Assembly (NCBI RefSeq): GCF_016718685.1
Contig: NZ_JADKCX010000018.1
Span: 30,696-94,695, forward strand
DNA length: 64,000 bases
Direction of reading: 5' to 3'
Source of the DNA: Haliscomenobacter sp.
GTDB lineage: Bacteria; Bacteroidota; Bacteroidia; Chitinophagales; Saprospiraceae
A program made the position numbers and the translations under genes. The notes under the pieces are model-generated. The model was given only the letters and a program-made list of their open reading frames with translations. It did not search any database and had not been told where the DNA came from. This document shows positions 35,248 to 44,688 of the stretch, in pieces (positions within the stretch are counted from its first letter, which is position 1; the number at the start of each line of letters is the position of its first letter).

Positions 35248-35296
35248 GAATTGCGAAAACGGCCACCGAGCGAAACAGAAGCACCGTTTTCGTAAT
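35248..35296. repeat. Hairpin with degraded CCGAGCGAA tip
   Basis: GAATTGCGAAAACGGC (35248-35263) faces the near-complement GCACCGTTTTCGTAATT (35281-35297), enclosing CACCGAGCGAAACAGAA. The tip matches the first half of CCGAGCGAAGTCGAGG seen at 270-351. It directly follows the stop of the outer-membrane protein gene and can serve as its terminator. Confidence 0.6.
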
Positions 35297-35338
35297 TGCC
35301 TCTTATCTTTGTCAATCTCTTCACCCAATGAATCACTA

Positions 35339-36615
35339 GTGGAAATTTTCATCATCATCATTTTTAATTTCATCAACGGCATTTTTGCCCTTTCTGAAAT
35401 TGCGCTGGTTTCGGTCAAAAAACAACGCATGGTTCAGCTGACCGAGGCGGGGAACCTGCGTGCCCGCAAGGTGTTGCAATTGCTCAAAAAACCGGAAGAC
35501 TTTTTATCTGCGGTACAAATTGGCATCACGCTGATTGGTATTGTTTCGGGGGTTTACGGCGGAGCAACACTTACGGATAACTTTCGTCCCGTAGTGGAAC
35601 AGGTGGAAGTGCTGCGGCCATATGCGGGGCAAATTGCCTACGTATTGGTGGTGGCATTGATCACTTACCTATCCATCGTCATTGGGGAGCTTATTCCGAA
35701 AACCTTGGCGATGAAATATTCTGAGCCAGTAGCCTTGAGTATTGCGGGTTTTATCTTGATCTTTTCCAAATTTGCTCGCCCCTTTGTGTGGTTACTTACG
35801 ACAACCACCAACCTGGTATTCCGCATTTTAGGCATCAAACCCGCCGAAGAGGAAAAAGTCACCGAGGAAGAATTGCGTTACATCATCAAAACTGCGGGAC
35901 GGCAAGGGCTTTTTGAAAAAGAAGAGAGCGAAATCCACAACAATGCCATCTCTTTTGCCGATTTACGGGCAAAAAACCTGATGACCCACCGTCTGGAGGT
36001 AGATTGGGTAGATGTAAGTGATCCACCGGAAAAACTGAGCGCTTGATTACAAAGCAATCATTTTCAATTTCCAGTTTGTGAAGACAAATACGACAATATC
36101 CTGGGCTACCTGCATGTCAAAGATTTTTTTGCCAAAAAAAATGAACCTGGATTTCAAATCCGGAGCATCATTCGGGAGCCGGTTTTTATTCCGGAAAATC
36201 AGTTCTCCATCGATATTCTCCAACAGTTCAAAAAACAGCGCTGCTATTTTGGCATCGTCGTGGATGAGTTTGGCGCTTTTGAAGGGGTGATTACCTTGCA
36301 TGACCTTTCGGAAGCCTTGGTAGGCGATTTACCCGATCAGGACGAAGTAGCCCCTGAAATCATCTCAGAGAAGATGGTTCTTTTGTTGGTGGGGGCAGTG
36401 TTACCATTAATGAACTTAATCATTTTTTGAAAATCGATTTTATCCCGGAAAAGAATACATTTTACACCTCGATGGCGGGATTTGTGATTCACGAAACGGA
36501 ACGGATACCGGATGTGGGAGAACAAATTGAATTCAATGGTAGGCGGATAGAAATTGTGGATAGAGATGGGGTGCGGATTGATCAGGTGATCATTCATCCG
36601 GAAAGTAAAGTTTAA
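35339..36615 (+). pseudogene. CNNM/CorC-type hemolysin family protein, frameshifted as sequenced
   Basis: The reading from GTG 35339 gives a four-helix CNNM (DUF21) domain: FIIIIFNFINGIFALSEIAL, KKQRMVQL, IVIGELIPKTLAMKYSEPVA. The frame stops at 36046, resumes after two compensating shifts near 36036 and 36064 (FPVCEDKYDNILGYLHVKDF, then CBS-pair text RCYFGIVVDEFGAFEGVITL), shifts again near 36375 and ends with the CorC_HlyC domain (IDFIPEKNTFYTSMAGFVIH ... VIIHPESKV) at 36615. Joined, the protein is about 424 residues, normal for Mg2+/Co2+-efflux-related CNNM/CorC proteins. All domains survive in order, so consensus errors are the likely cause. Confidence 0.78.
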
Positions 36616-36626
36616 GTGGAAATAAC

Positions 36627-36662
36627 AAATGCACTAAGATTCTAAGTCTTAGTGCATTTTTT
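36627..36662. terminator. Bidirectional terminator between convergent genes
   Basis: AAATGCACTAAGA (36627-36639) and TCTTAGTGCATTT (36647-36659) are perfect complements with a 7-nt loop and T-runs reading out on the plus strand. It separates the CNNM gene from the convergent secreted-protein gene. Confidence 0.85.
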
Positions 36663-36673
36663 ACTTGTTCTGA

Positions 36674-37747
36674 TTAATTTCTCACCGCCAAATTCGGGAT
36701 CAACACCGGAGGGCAAATCGATTTCACTTCCACAAAATCGATGTAAAAATCGCCGCCAGTCGGAGCCTGGTTGTACACCCATACCCAGTTGTTGAGGGTA
36801 GCGCCATCGGAAACGATGGTCAATTTTTCCCACTGGTTTACTTTGGTACTCATTACAGCCTGGCTGGTGAAGCCATCTTTGCCCAAGCCTAGTTGAACCT
36901 GGCCTTTCATGACGTATACCCAAGCCGTAACGATTACTTTTTGAACACCATTAGAATTGAATTTCTGGAAGACTCCACCCTCATTGCCCATGGTGCGGAT
37001 CAGAAGCATCCGACCGCCATCAGGGCCAGTTGAACCCATCAGATTGGAATTGATGGCTGCTCCGGCGTTGCTGTTGTGTACATACCAATCTTTAGCCGCA
37101 GAAGGGGTGCCGGGAGGAATCACGCCAGCGTTGTTGGTGGCAATGCCCAGTGGCCCAACGAATGAGAAGCTACCATTTTCGGTAAATACATCTGGAGTAC
37201 AAACGGGTTCTACCGATACAAAGTCGACAAAAAACAAGCCACCGTTGGGGTTTTGGTTGTATACCCATACCCAGTTGTTGAGTTTGGTGCCATCGGTTAC
37301 GAAGCTGAGTTTTTCCCATTTGTTGGTAGCGCCAATCATTACAGCTTGGCTGGTAAAACCATCCACTCCTACGCCGAGTTGTACCTGACCGGTAACCACT
37401 TTTACATAGGCCGTAACGGTAACTTTTTTGTTTCCATTGGGGTTGAATTTTTGGAAAACACCACTTTCATTGCCGCCGCAGCGCACTTCAATCATCCGGG
37501 GAGCATTGGGCCCGTTTGAAGCCAACATTCTTGAACTCAGTGGCGCGTTGTTGTTGCTGGTATGTAAAAACCAGAACTTGGCGGGAGATTCAAAAGGGGC
37601 GGGTGCGCCTGGAAGGTTGACCTGAATGCCATTGGCACCTACCGTTTCAAAATTGGGGTTTTGTACCAAATTGGCAGCAGAAAGTGGAAGAATGGCCAAG
37701 GCCAGGATAACAAAGCTGAAATAGGAAAGGAAATGCAGGGATTTCAT
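36674..37747 (-). CDS. Secreted protein with two tandem carbohydrate-binding-like domains
   Basis: A 357-residue exported protein. The signal peptide is FLSYFSFVILALAILPLSAA. The mature protein is two copies of a ~160-residue beta-rich domain: copy 1 from NLVQNPNFETVGANG to about residue 182, copy 2 from there to residue 345. Matching pieces include ESGVFQKFNPNG / EGGVFQKFNSNG, GQVQLGVGVDGFTSQAVM / GQVQLGLGKDGFTSQAVM and LNNWVWVYNQ in both. The NPxFE opening and jelly-roll spacing resemble CBM4/9-type modules. No T9SS domain or enzyme motif is seen. A glycan-binding or matrix role is inferred. Confidence 0.7.
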   Translation of the reverse strand: MKSLHFLSYFSFVILALAILPLSAANLVQNPNFETVGANGIQVNLPGAPAPFESPAKFWFLHTSNNNAPLSSRMLASNGPNAPRMIEVRCGGNESGVFQKFNPNGNKKVTVTAYVKVVTGQVQLGVGVDGFTSQAVMIGATNKWEKLSFVTDGTKLNNWVWVYNQNPNGGLFFVDFVSVEPVCTPDVFTENGSFSFVGPLGIATNNAGVIPPGTPSAAKDWYVHNSNAGAAINSNLMGSTGPDGGRMLLIRTMGNEGGVFQKFNSNGVQKVIVTAWVYVMKGQVQLGLGKDGFTSQAVMSTKVNQWEKLTIVSDGATLNNWVWVYNQAPTGGDFYIDFVEVKSICPPVLIPNLAVRN

Positions 37748-37832
37748 AAAAAAAGGGTTTTAGGTGAAAAGAATTTAAGATAGGTGTTGGAAGGGGAGGA
37801 GGGCGTTCCGGGAAAAGGATTTTTTTTTCAAA

Positions 37833-37873
37833 AAAAAACCTCCCAGCAGCACTACGCCTCTGGAAGGTTTTTT
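37833..37873. terminator. Bidirectional terminator hairpin near metY
   Basis: AAAAAACCTCCCAG (37833-37846) pairs with CTGGAAGGTTTTTT (37860-37873) with one mismatch, flanked by A and T runs on both sides. It lies 21 nt after the metY stop and upstream of the secreted protein gene. Confidence 0.75.
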
Positions 37874-37894
37874 AAAATATTATTTTTCAATGGA

Positions 37895-39169
37895 TTACAA
37901 CGCTGCAAAAGCTTGTTCCAAATCCGCTTTAATGTCATCGATGTGTTCGATGCCGAGTGAAATGCGCAATTGGTTGGGCAATACCCCCGCGCCAATTGTT
38001 CCTCAGCATCCAACTGTGAGTGGGTAGTTGCAGCAGGCTGGATGATCAGGTTTTAGAGTCTCCAACATTGGCCAGGTGGCTAGTCAATTTGAGGAGTCTA
38101 CAAATTGGGTCGCATTTTCCTTGCCGCCTTTGAAGGTGAAGCTCAGTACACCGCCAAAACCATTGCGCAAGTTTTTTTGGCCCGCTCGTGGCTTTCGTGG
38201 CTTTGCCCGGATACCAAACTTTTTCTACTTTTGGGTGGGCTTCCAGCCATTCTGCAACTGCCTGTGCGTTTTCACACGTACGGTCGACCCGCAGAGAAAG
38301 TGTTTCTAAGCCTTGCAACAATAAAAACGAGTTAAATGGACTAATCGCCGGTCCAAAATCTCGCAAGCCTTCCACTCGGCAACGAATGGCAAAGGCAATG
38401 TTGCCAAATGGGCCCTTATCGCCAAAAATGTCCCAAAACACCATCCCGTGGTAACCCTCGGATGGTTCAGTGAATTGGGGGAATTTTCCATTGCCCCAAT
38501 TGTAATTGCCCGCATCGACAATCACCCCGCCAATGCTGGTTCCGTGACCGCCAATCCACTTGGTTGCGGATTCCACCACTACCGCTGCACCCCATTCGAT
38601 GGGGCGGCACAAATAACCACAAGCCCCAAAGGTGTTGTCCACAATCAACGGTAGATCATGCTTTTAGCCAGTGCCGCCAAACCTTCAAAGTCTGGGATAC
38701 TGTAACTTGGGTTGCCAATGGTTTCGCAATACAGCGCTTTGGTATTGCTGTCGATCAGTTGCTAATCGGCTACCGTTTCGCCTGCGGCAAAACGTGCTTC
38801 TACGCCCAAACGTTTGAAGGATACTTTGAACTGGTTGTGCGTTCCCCCGTACAAATTGGACGAAGTGACAAAATTATCGCCAGTTTGCATGATGTTATTC
38901 AGGGCGATGAATTGTGCTGCATGTCCAGACGCTACGGCCAAGCCCATTACTCCGCCTTCCAGTGCTGCCGCGCGTTTTTCAAACACATCGGAAGTGGGGT
39001 TCATGATCCGGGTGTAGATGTTGCCAAATTCTTGTAAGGCAAAAAGTTTGGCACCGTGTTCGGAATCTCTAAAGGTGTAGGAAGTGGTCTGATAGATGGG
39101 TACTGCACGTGAACGAGTAGTTGGATCTACTTCTTGACCAGCGTGCAATTGCAAAGTCTCAAATTTCAT
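37895..39169 (-). pseudogene. metY: O-acetylhomoserine sulfhydrylase, broken by several indels as sequenced
   Basis: The start MKFETLQLHAGQEVDPTTRS and AVPIYQTTSYTFRDSEHGAK are intact. After GETVAD a TAG interrupts at about 38762 (QLIDSNTKALYCETIGNPSY follows in the same frame). A missing A near 38660 shifts frame before IVDNTFGACGYLCRPIEWGA, and SATKWIGGHGTSIGG carries the PLP lysine. More shifts fall around 38150-38200 and 38050. The last segment, QLRISLGIEHIDDIKADLEQ, ends at the stop 37895. Summed length (~424 codons) equals a normal MetY, which makes homocysteine from O-acetylhomoserine and sulfide with PLP. Several lesions but no lost domain. Confidence 0.82.
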
Positions 39170-39194
39170 GTATCAATAGGTTTTATTGCGGTGA

Positions 39195-39202
39195 ACAAAT
39201 AT
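39195..39202 (-). promoter_or_regulatory. -7 promoter box candidate for metY
   Basis: On the minus strand TATATTTG matches TAnnTTTG exactly, 25 nt before the metY ATG. A clear -33 TTG at the right spacing is not seen. Confidence 0.4.
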
Positions 39203-39252
39203 ACGTTGAACTACCAGCCCAGCATACCGAGAAGGAGGTCATTTAATTTTTC

Positions 39253-39289
39253 CAGACTGTGACATTTGATTTTCTAAAACAGACTGTGA
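39253..39289. repeat. Direct repeat CAGACTGTGA upstream of metY
   Basis: CAGACTGTGA occurs at 39253-39262 and 39280-39289, 27 nt apart start to start, with ATTTAATTTT flanking both sides (39241 and about 39291). The position, 50-90 nt upstream of the predicted metY -7 box, would suit paired activator or repressor sites. Confidence 0.4.
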
Positions 39290-39355
39290 ATATTTAATTT
39301 TGCAATAGGATTAGAAAAGTAAAGAAAGTTCAATTTGAGTCATCTATGCTGCTGC

Positions 39356-39811
39356 TTAAGGTACTCGGGGGTGGTGGAACAAACTGGTTAAAAGATCTCC
39401 GGCTTCGTACACCATCAAAGTTATAAGAATTCCCCAAACACTGGCAAAAATGGACATCCAGAAAAAGATTTTTTCCCGCTTTTCCCCAAACGCATTGGCT
39501 ACTAAAGTCCCGCCAATTGGGGTGAGAAACAAGGGTGTGAACAAGGCTACACCAATGATTCCGTATTTGCGCCACAAGGTCACTTTGCGGCGGTTGTGTG
39601 GAGTGAATACACGTTTGGTTTTGAAAAATCGCTGTTTGAGGTATTGCCCAAAATAGGTAAAGACCACCACACTAAGCATCATCCCGGCAGCAGTGAGTGC
39701 AGCAGTCAGTAGCCAAGGCAAGCCATAGGCCTTTCCTTGAAGTGGGCCAAAAAGAAATTTAAAAGAGCTAGACAGGAGCACTGATATGTACTCCAACAAA
39801 TTTTCGGACAT
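39356..39811 (-). CDS. Small multi-pass membrane protein
   Basis: A 151-residue protein with about four hydrophobic segments: LLEYISVLLSSSFKFLFGPL, LLTAALTAAGMMLSVVVFTY, IIGVALFTPLFLTPIGGTLV and IFFWMSIFASVWGILITLMV. The loop between helices 2 and 3 is strongly basic (KQRFFKTKRVFTPHNRRK). The arrangement recalls the putative small multidrug-export/DedA-like proteins (PLFLTPIGGTLVANAFG), but the match is by eye. It stands alone with a separate upstream gap. Function not assigned. Confidence 0.6.
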   Translation of the reverse strand: MSENLLEYISVLLSSSFKFLFGPLQGKAYGLPWLLTAALTAAGMMLSVVVFTYFGQYLKQRFFKTKRVFTPHNRRKVTLWRKYGIIGVALFTPLFLTPIGGTLVANAFGEKREKIFFWMSIFASVWGILITLMVYEAGDLLTSLFHHPRVP

Positions 39812-39937
39812 GTCATGGATAGTTAAACACTCATTAAACTACATGAAACGGTTTTTAGTTGCAAAAATTTCAGGACACAAATATGCGAAAAAAAAAGGTA
39901 TAAAGTCAATAACGTGAAACAGGTGTTTTACCAGACA

Positions 39938-39976
39938 AGAAGGGGTTGTCTGCATATTGTGTAGACAACCCCTTCT
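39938..39976 (-). terminator. Hairpin at the end of the FtsX efflux operon
   Basis: AGAAGGGGTTGTCT (39938-39951) and AGACAACCCCTTCT (39963-39976) are perfect complements with an 11-nt loop, 24 nt past the stop of the last permease gene. There is no strong U-tract. Confidence 0.65.
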
Positions 39977-39999
39977 GATTATGCGAAAAATAGCATCAG

Positions 40000-42195
40000 C
40001 TACTCGCTCCGTAGCGACTTCACCGGATTCACCATAGCCGCCCGCACACTCTGCATGCTCACCGTCACGAACGCAATCAACATGGCGATGAATCCGGAAC
40101 CAACGAACACCCACCATTCGATATGGATGCGATATGTGAACTCTTTGAGCCAATTGCTCATGAAATACCAGGCAACTGGTGATGCAAATACTAGCGCAAT
40201 CATCACCAGGCCTAAAAAATCCCGTGAAAGCAAACTGACAATATTGCCTACGGAAGCGCCTAAAACTTTGCGCACACCAATCTCTTTGGTACGTTGCTCT
40301 GCTGTGAAAGCAGCCAGGCCAAAGAGCCCCAGGCAAGCAATCAAAATCGATAAACAGGAAAATACCATGACCACCGAAGCGGTTCGTTGTTCGCGGCGGT
40401 ACAGGGAATTGAGGTGCTCGTCCAGAAATAGGAAATCAAACGCAGAATTGGGCAATATTTTATCAAACGTTTCTTTCAGCTGGCGCATGGATTGGGAGAG
40501 ATCCTTGGTGTTCAATTTGACCAAGTTGTAGGTAAGCGGTTCAGTAGTAGCATTGTGAAAAGCGTAACCTTTGATGGGTTGATGGAAATCTTCAAAATGG
40601 AAATTATCCATTACACCTACTATTTCGGCTCGATCATAACCAAACAAATTGACCGCTTTTTTACCAATGGCTTCTTCAGGGGTGTATCCCAAATAATCAC
40701 AGATCAATTTATTCACCACCACCTGCACAGTAGTGTCTTCAGCTTGCGTAGTAAATGCACTTATTTGTTCATTGTTGTCTGCTCCCGACATGTTGATGGC
40801 GACCACCTGTTCGGGTTCATAGCCCAGGTTGCGTTGTTGGATGAAGTTGAGTTGCTGATAGAATAGTGCGGTACAAATCATCAGGATGATAGAGGCTGAA
40901 AATTGCACGACCACCAAAGTGCGGCGCAACAAACCAGCCGAAGACTTCTGCCTGAAGCTGGCCTGCAAGAGGTTTTTGGGATTAAATGAAGACAACATCA
41001 ACGCGGGATATGAACCTGCGATGAATGAAACCAAAAGCCAAATCAAAAACAGACCTCCAAGTACCGTTGGAGTCAAGACATCTTTAATGCCAAATGTTTT
41101 GCCAGCCAATTGATTGAACAAAGGCAAAAACACCATTACCAAGATCAATGCAATTCCCACCGCGAGCGCAACCAATACTGCAGTTTCCAAGTAAAACCTT
41201 CTGGCCAGTTGCATCCGCGTTGCTCCGACCGCTTTGGTGATACCCACCTCTCGAAATCGCTGCTGAGAGCGAGCTGTAGCCAGGTTCATATAATTGATGC
41301 AAGCAATGGTCAAAATCACAAGCGCCAGAATGATCAATATCCTTACCTGACGAGGATCCCCTGCCCGTTCGCTGTAGGATGAACTTACGCTTGTTGATTG
41401 TAAGTGGACGTCTTTTAATGCCTGTAATTGAAAAGTTTGCCATTGTTTCTCTTTGGGCACATATTTGTCCAACACTTTAGCAAACTGTTTTTCCACCAAT
41501 TCCGGATCAACCCCGGGACGCAGTAAAAAATAGGTTTCAAAGCTGGAATTGCTCCAGGTGAGTTCATTGTGCATCCGCTCCACCGTAGGAAAAGAACCAA
41601 TCACCTCGGCATCTAAAGTAGAGTTACTGGGGAAATCCTCGTAAACTCCGGTTACTTCCAATACCAGGCTGTTCTCAATTTTTATAGTTTGGCTCACTGC
41701 ATTTCGGTTTGGGAAATACCGATCAGCCACGGATTTACACAAGATGACTTTACGGGGGCCATTCAAGGCGGTGGCCGGGTCACCCGATAATAACTTGATG
41801 TCAAAAATGCGCAAAATCGAAGAGTCTGCCCAGTAGAAATTTTCCTGGCTAAACTTGTTGGCATCGGCATTGATCATTGCCTTTTCGCCAAAGTTGAACT
41901 CCCACATGCGCATTTGTTCCGCTATGCCCGCAATTTCATTTTTCATGACTGGCCCCATGCTATTGGGAAGGCCTGCCCAGGTTTGTTCTCCGTCTCCAAA
42001 CTCAACCTTTGCCAAAGCCCTGTAAATGTGGTCTACATTGCTGTGGTAGCGGTCAAAAGACAATTCTTCTTTGACAAAAACCAGCAGCAACAGCGCTACG
42101 GCAATACCCAGGGCTAAGCCCAATAAATTCAAGCCCGTAAAGAGCTTGTTCTTCATCAGGTTACGAAAAGCTATTTTCAGGTAGTTCGTAAGCAT
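40000..42195 (-). CDS. FtsX/MacB-like ABC transporter permease (shortened second domain)
   Basis: A 731-residue permease. It starts MLTNYLKIAFRNLMKNKLFT, the standard N-terminus, with one membrane helix, a large periplasmic MacB-like domain, an FtsX core (IACINYMNLATARSQQRFRE), a second periplasmic domain and the C-terminal FtsX core ending MVNPVKSLRSE. It is 65-80 residues shorter than its two neighbours. The lost part lies in the second periplasmic domain, where NNEQISAFTTQAEDTTVQVV joins segments normally far apart. The reading frame is preserved. Third permease of the efflux operon. Substrate unknown. Confidence 0.85.
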   Translation of the reverse strand: MLTNYLKIAFRNLMKNKLFTGLNLLGLALGIAVALLLLVFVKEELSFDRYHSNVDHIYRALAKVEFGDGEQTWAGLPNSMGPVMKNEIAGIAEQMRMWEFNFGEKAMINADANKFSQENFYWADSSILRIFDIKLLSGDPATALNGPRKVILCKSVADRYFPNRNAVSQTIKIENSLVLEVTGVYEDFPSNSTLDAEVIGSFPTVERMHNELTWSNSSFETYFLLRPGVDPELVEKQFAKVLDKYVPKEKQWQTFQLQALKDVHLQSTSVSSSYSERAGDPRQVRILIILALVILTIACINYMNLATARSQQRFREVGITKAVGATRMQLARRFYLETAVLVALAVGIALILVMVFLPLFNQLAGKTFGIKDVLTPTVLGGLFLIWLLVSFIAGSYPALMLSSFNPKNLLQASFRQKSSAGLLRRTLVVVQFSASIILMICTALFYQQLNFIQQRNLGYEPEQVVAINMSGADNNEQISAFTTQAEDTTVQVVVNKLICDYLGYTPEEAIGKKAVNLFGYDRAEIVGVMDNFHFEDFHQPIKGYAFHNATTEPLTYNLVKLNTKDLSQSMRQLKETFDKILPNSAFDFLFLDEHLNSLYRREQRTASVVMVFSCLSILIACLGLFGLAAFTAEQRTKEIGVRKVLGASVGNIVSLLSRDFLGLVMIALVFASPVAWYFMSNWLKEFTYRIHIEWWVFVGSGFIAMLIAFVTVSMQSVRAAMVNPVKSLRSE

Positions 42196-42223
42196 AGGGA
42201 GTGTATTTTGAGAATTTGGAAAA

Positions 42224-44659
42224 TCATTCGTTGCGCAGTGACTTCACCGGGTCGCTCGTGGCAGCTCGGACACTTTGTACACTGATGGTCAAAAAAGCCA
42301 GCAAGGCTGCGCCCAAACCGGCGATCAAAAACATCCACCACTGAGGGGTGATGCGGTAGCTGAAGTTTTGTAGCCATTGTTCGGAGATGTACCAGGCAAT
42401 GGGCCCGGCAATCAAGGTGGCGATCAACACCAGGCGAATAAACTCGCGTGAAAGCAAACTGGTAATGCTGCTGATGCTGGCGCCCATCACCTTGCGGATG
42501 CCAATTTCTTTGGTGCGGCGTTCTACGGCGTAAGTGGCCAAGCCAAACAAACCCAAACAGGCGATAAAGATGGCCAAGGCTGATCCCAATTGTGTCAGGC
42601 GATTCAAGCGACTTTCGGCGGCATAAACCATGGCAAACCGATCGTCCATGAACTGGTAATTGAAAGGTTTGTCGGGGATGACTTTTTGCCATGCATTGGT
42701 AATGCTGCTCAGGTTTTTGGAAAGGTCATTGGTGGCTACTTTTACACTAATGGCTGTAGTCCAATTGCTGGCACGCATGCACAATGGCTCGATATTCTGG
42801 TAGAGGTTGTTGAAATGAAAATCTTTGACCACCCCTACAATTTGCCCCATATCGGCCATTTCAGCATAGCGCATTTGTTTGCCAATGGCTTCTTGAGCCG
42901 TCCAACCCAGTTTTCGTGCCAGGGTTTCGTTGATCAGGTATTCGTTGCCTTTGGCTGGGCCTTCGGCACTGATGCCTTTCCCTGCCACCAGTTTCATTTG
43001 GTAAAAATCCATAAAATTCTGGTCTACCGCGATGCGAGGTAGGGCGAGGTGCTCCAGTTTTCCTTTTTTGTTGACGTATTTAATGCCATTTTGCATCAAA
43101 CCAACGCCGAGGGTCTGATCGGATAAAGCGACCTCTTCAACGCCCGGAATTTTTTCCAACTCTTCCTTCAAAACCTGACTTTTAAAAATATTGGACATGC
43201 CCAGGTCGGCCACCAAAATTTGATCAGTCGCATAACCCATGTCGCTTTTGAGCACAAAATTAAGCTGACGGGAAGACACCAGCGTACAAACCACCAATAC
43301 AATGGCTGCCGTGAATTGCATTACCACCAAAGCGGGGATCAATTTGCTACGCCGCATTTCCAACCCTTTACTGCCACGGAATATTTTTACGGGCAAAAAA
43401 CGGGACACGACAAAAGCCGGGTAAGCACCAGAAATGATGCCCAATACAAAAATGGCCGCCAAAATGGCCAAACCAAAACCCGGAGTTGACAAGTAGTGCA
43501 AAGCAGATACCGGGTAATCAACACCAGCAAGCAGCGGCCTCAGCATAAAAACAATCCCCACGGAAAGCGCCAGAGCAAGGCCCGTCATCAGGAAGGATTC
43601 ATTTAAAAACTGAAAAACAATGGATTGTTGGGAAGCGCCTATGGTTTTGCGCACCGCAATTTCGCGCCCTCTGCGGCCAGCAATGATGGTGGAAAGGTTG
43701 GAATAATTGATGCAAGCAATGAAGAGGATAAACAAACCTATGGCTCCAAAAATCAACAAATAAGCCTCATCGAATTTGGCGTGGTTGGTGGATTCCCCAT
43801 CTTGTAGTTTGCCCGAACGCATGTGCACGTCTTTGAGCGCTTGCAAACTGAGGGCAATGTTCTCGGATTGAGCCATCCGGGCTTTTAGTTTTTCAGGAAT
43901 TTTTTTCTGCAATGCCGCAACGTTCACTTTGTCGTTGCGCATGCACACATAGGTCAAGGTGGCCTGGGCGTGCCAATTGTTGACCATGTTTGGATCCCAG
44001 ACGGCCCAAAATGGCAGACGTTTGATGTGGAACAACAAATCGAATTGCAAGTGAGATTGTGCCGGAATTTCGGCCAAAACCCCGCTGACCGTAAAATTTT
44101 CTACCGTATCCTGGTTGTTTTGGTAAGGGTTGGCGTAGGTTTTGGTCAATACCTTACCCACAACATCGGTATGCCCAAAAATTTCTTCGGCTTTTTGTTT
44201 GCTCAGTATAACGTTGCGCTCATCCGCTAATGCGGTACGTGGATTACCCACCAATAAAGGAAAATCGAACACACTGAAAAAAGAAGTATCCACAGCAAAA
44301 ACCTGCCCGATGGTATTGGGAATGCCCTTGTAGCTCAGTACAAAATTTTGATCAATTGGTGCCAGGCGGGTATAATTTTCTACTTCTTTTTCAAAGGTAT
44401 TGGCTAAAAATGGCCCCATGGGATAACTACTGAATGGCCCCGTGCTTTCCGCAGTACCCTCGTATCGTGACGTAGTATTGACTCGATAAATCCGCTCATA
44501 ACGGGTGTGGAAACGATCAAAATCCCGTTCGTGTAGCACCATCAACAGAATCAAAGTACACACTGCAAACCCCAAAGCGAGGCCGAGAAGGTTGATTCCA
44601 GCCACAAGGCGGTTTCGTTGCAAGCTTTTGAAAGCCAGCTTTATAGGGTTGTTTGCCAT
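42224..44659 (-). CDS. FtsX/MacB-like ABC transporter permease
   Basis: An 811-residue permease of the same type as its two neighbours. N-terminal IKLAFKSLQRNRLVAGINLL gives the first helix; the cores read ACINYSNLSTIIAGRRGREI and IACLGLFGLATYAVERRTKE; it closes SVQSVRAATSDPVKSLRNE. The two periplasmic MacB-like domains are complete (VKDFHFNNLYQNIEPLCMRA in the second). MacB-type permeases use cytoplasmic ATP hydrolysis to move the periplasmic domains mechanically. It lies 29 nt downstream of the previous permease in the operon. Confidence 0.9.
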   Translation of the reverse strand: MANNPIKLAFKSLQRNRLVAGINLLGLALGFAVCTLILLMVLHERDFDRFHTRYERIYRVNTTSRYEGTAESTGPFSSYPMGPFLANTFEKEVENYTRLAPIDQNFVLSYKGIPNTIGQVFAVDTSFFSVFDFPLLVGNPRTALADERNVILSKQKAEEIFGHTDVVGKVLTKTYANPYQNNQDTVENFTVSGVLAEIPAQSHLQFDLLFHIKRLPFWAVWDPNMVNNWHAQATLTYVCMRNDKVNVAALQKKIPEKLKARMAQSENIALSLQALKDVHMRSGKLQDGESTNHAKFDEAYLLIFGAIGLFILFIACINYSNLSTIIAGRRGREIAVRKTIGASQQSIVFQFLNESFLMTGLALALSVGIVFMLRPLLAGVDYPVSALHYLSTPGFGLAILAAIFVLGIISGAYPAFVVSRFLPVKIFRGSKGLEMRRSKLIPALVVMQFTAAIVLVVCTLVSSRQLNFVLKSDMGYATDQILVADLGMSNIFKSQVLKEELEKIPGVEEVALSDQTLGVGLMQNGIKYVNKKGKLEHLALPRIAVDQNFMDFYQMKLVAGKGISAEGPAKGNEYLINETLARKLGWTAQEAIGKQMRYAEMADMGQIVGVVKDFHFNNLYQNIEPLCMRASNWTTAISVKVATNDLSKNLSSITNAWQKVIPDKPFNYQFMDDRFAMVYAAESRLNRLTQLGSALAIFIACLGLFGLATYAVERRTKEIGIRKVMGASISSITSLLSREFIRLVLIATLIAGPIAWYISEQWLQNFSYRITPQWWMFLIAGLGAALLAFLTISVQSVRAATSDPVKSLRNE

Positions 44660-44688
44660 GAGAATTAGGTTCTGAAGTTATAAAAGCT

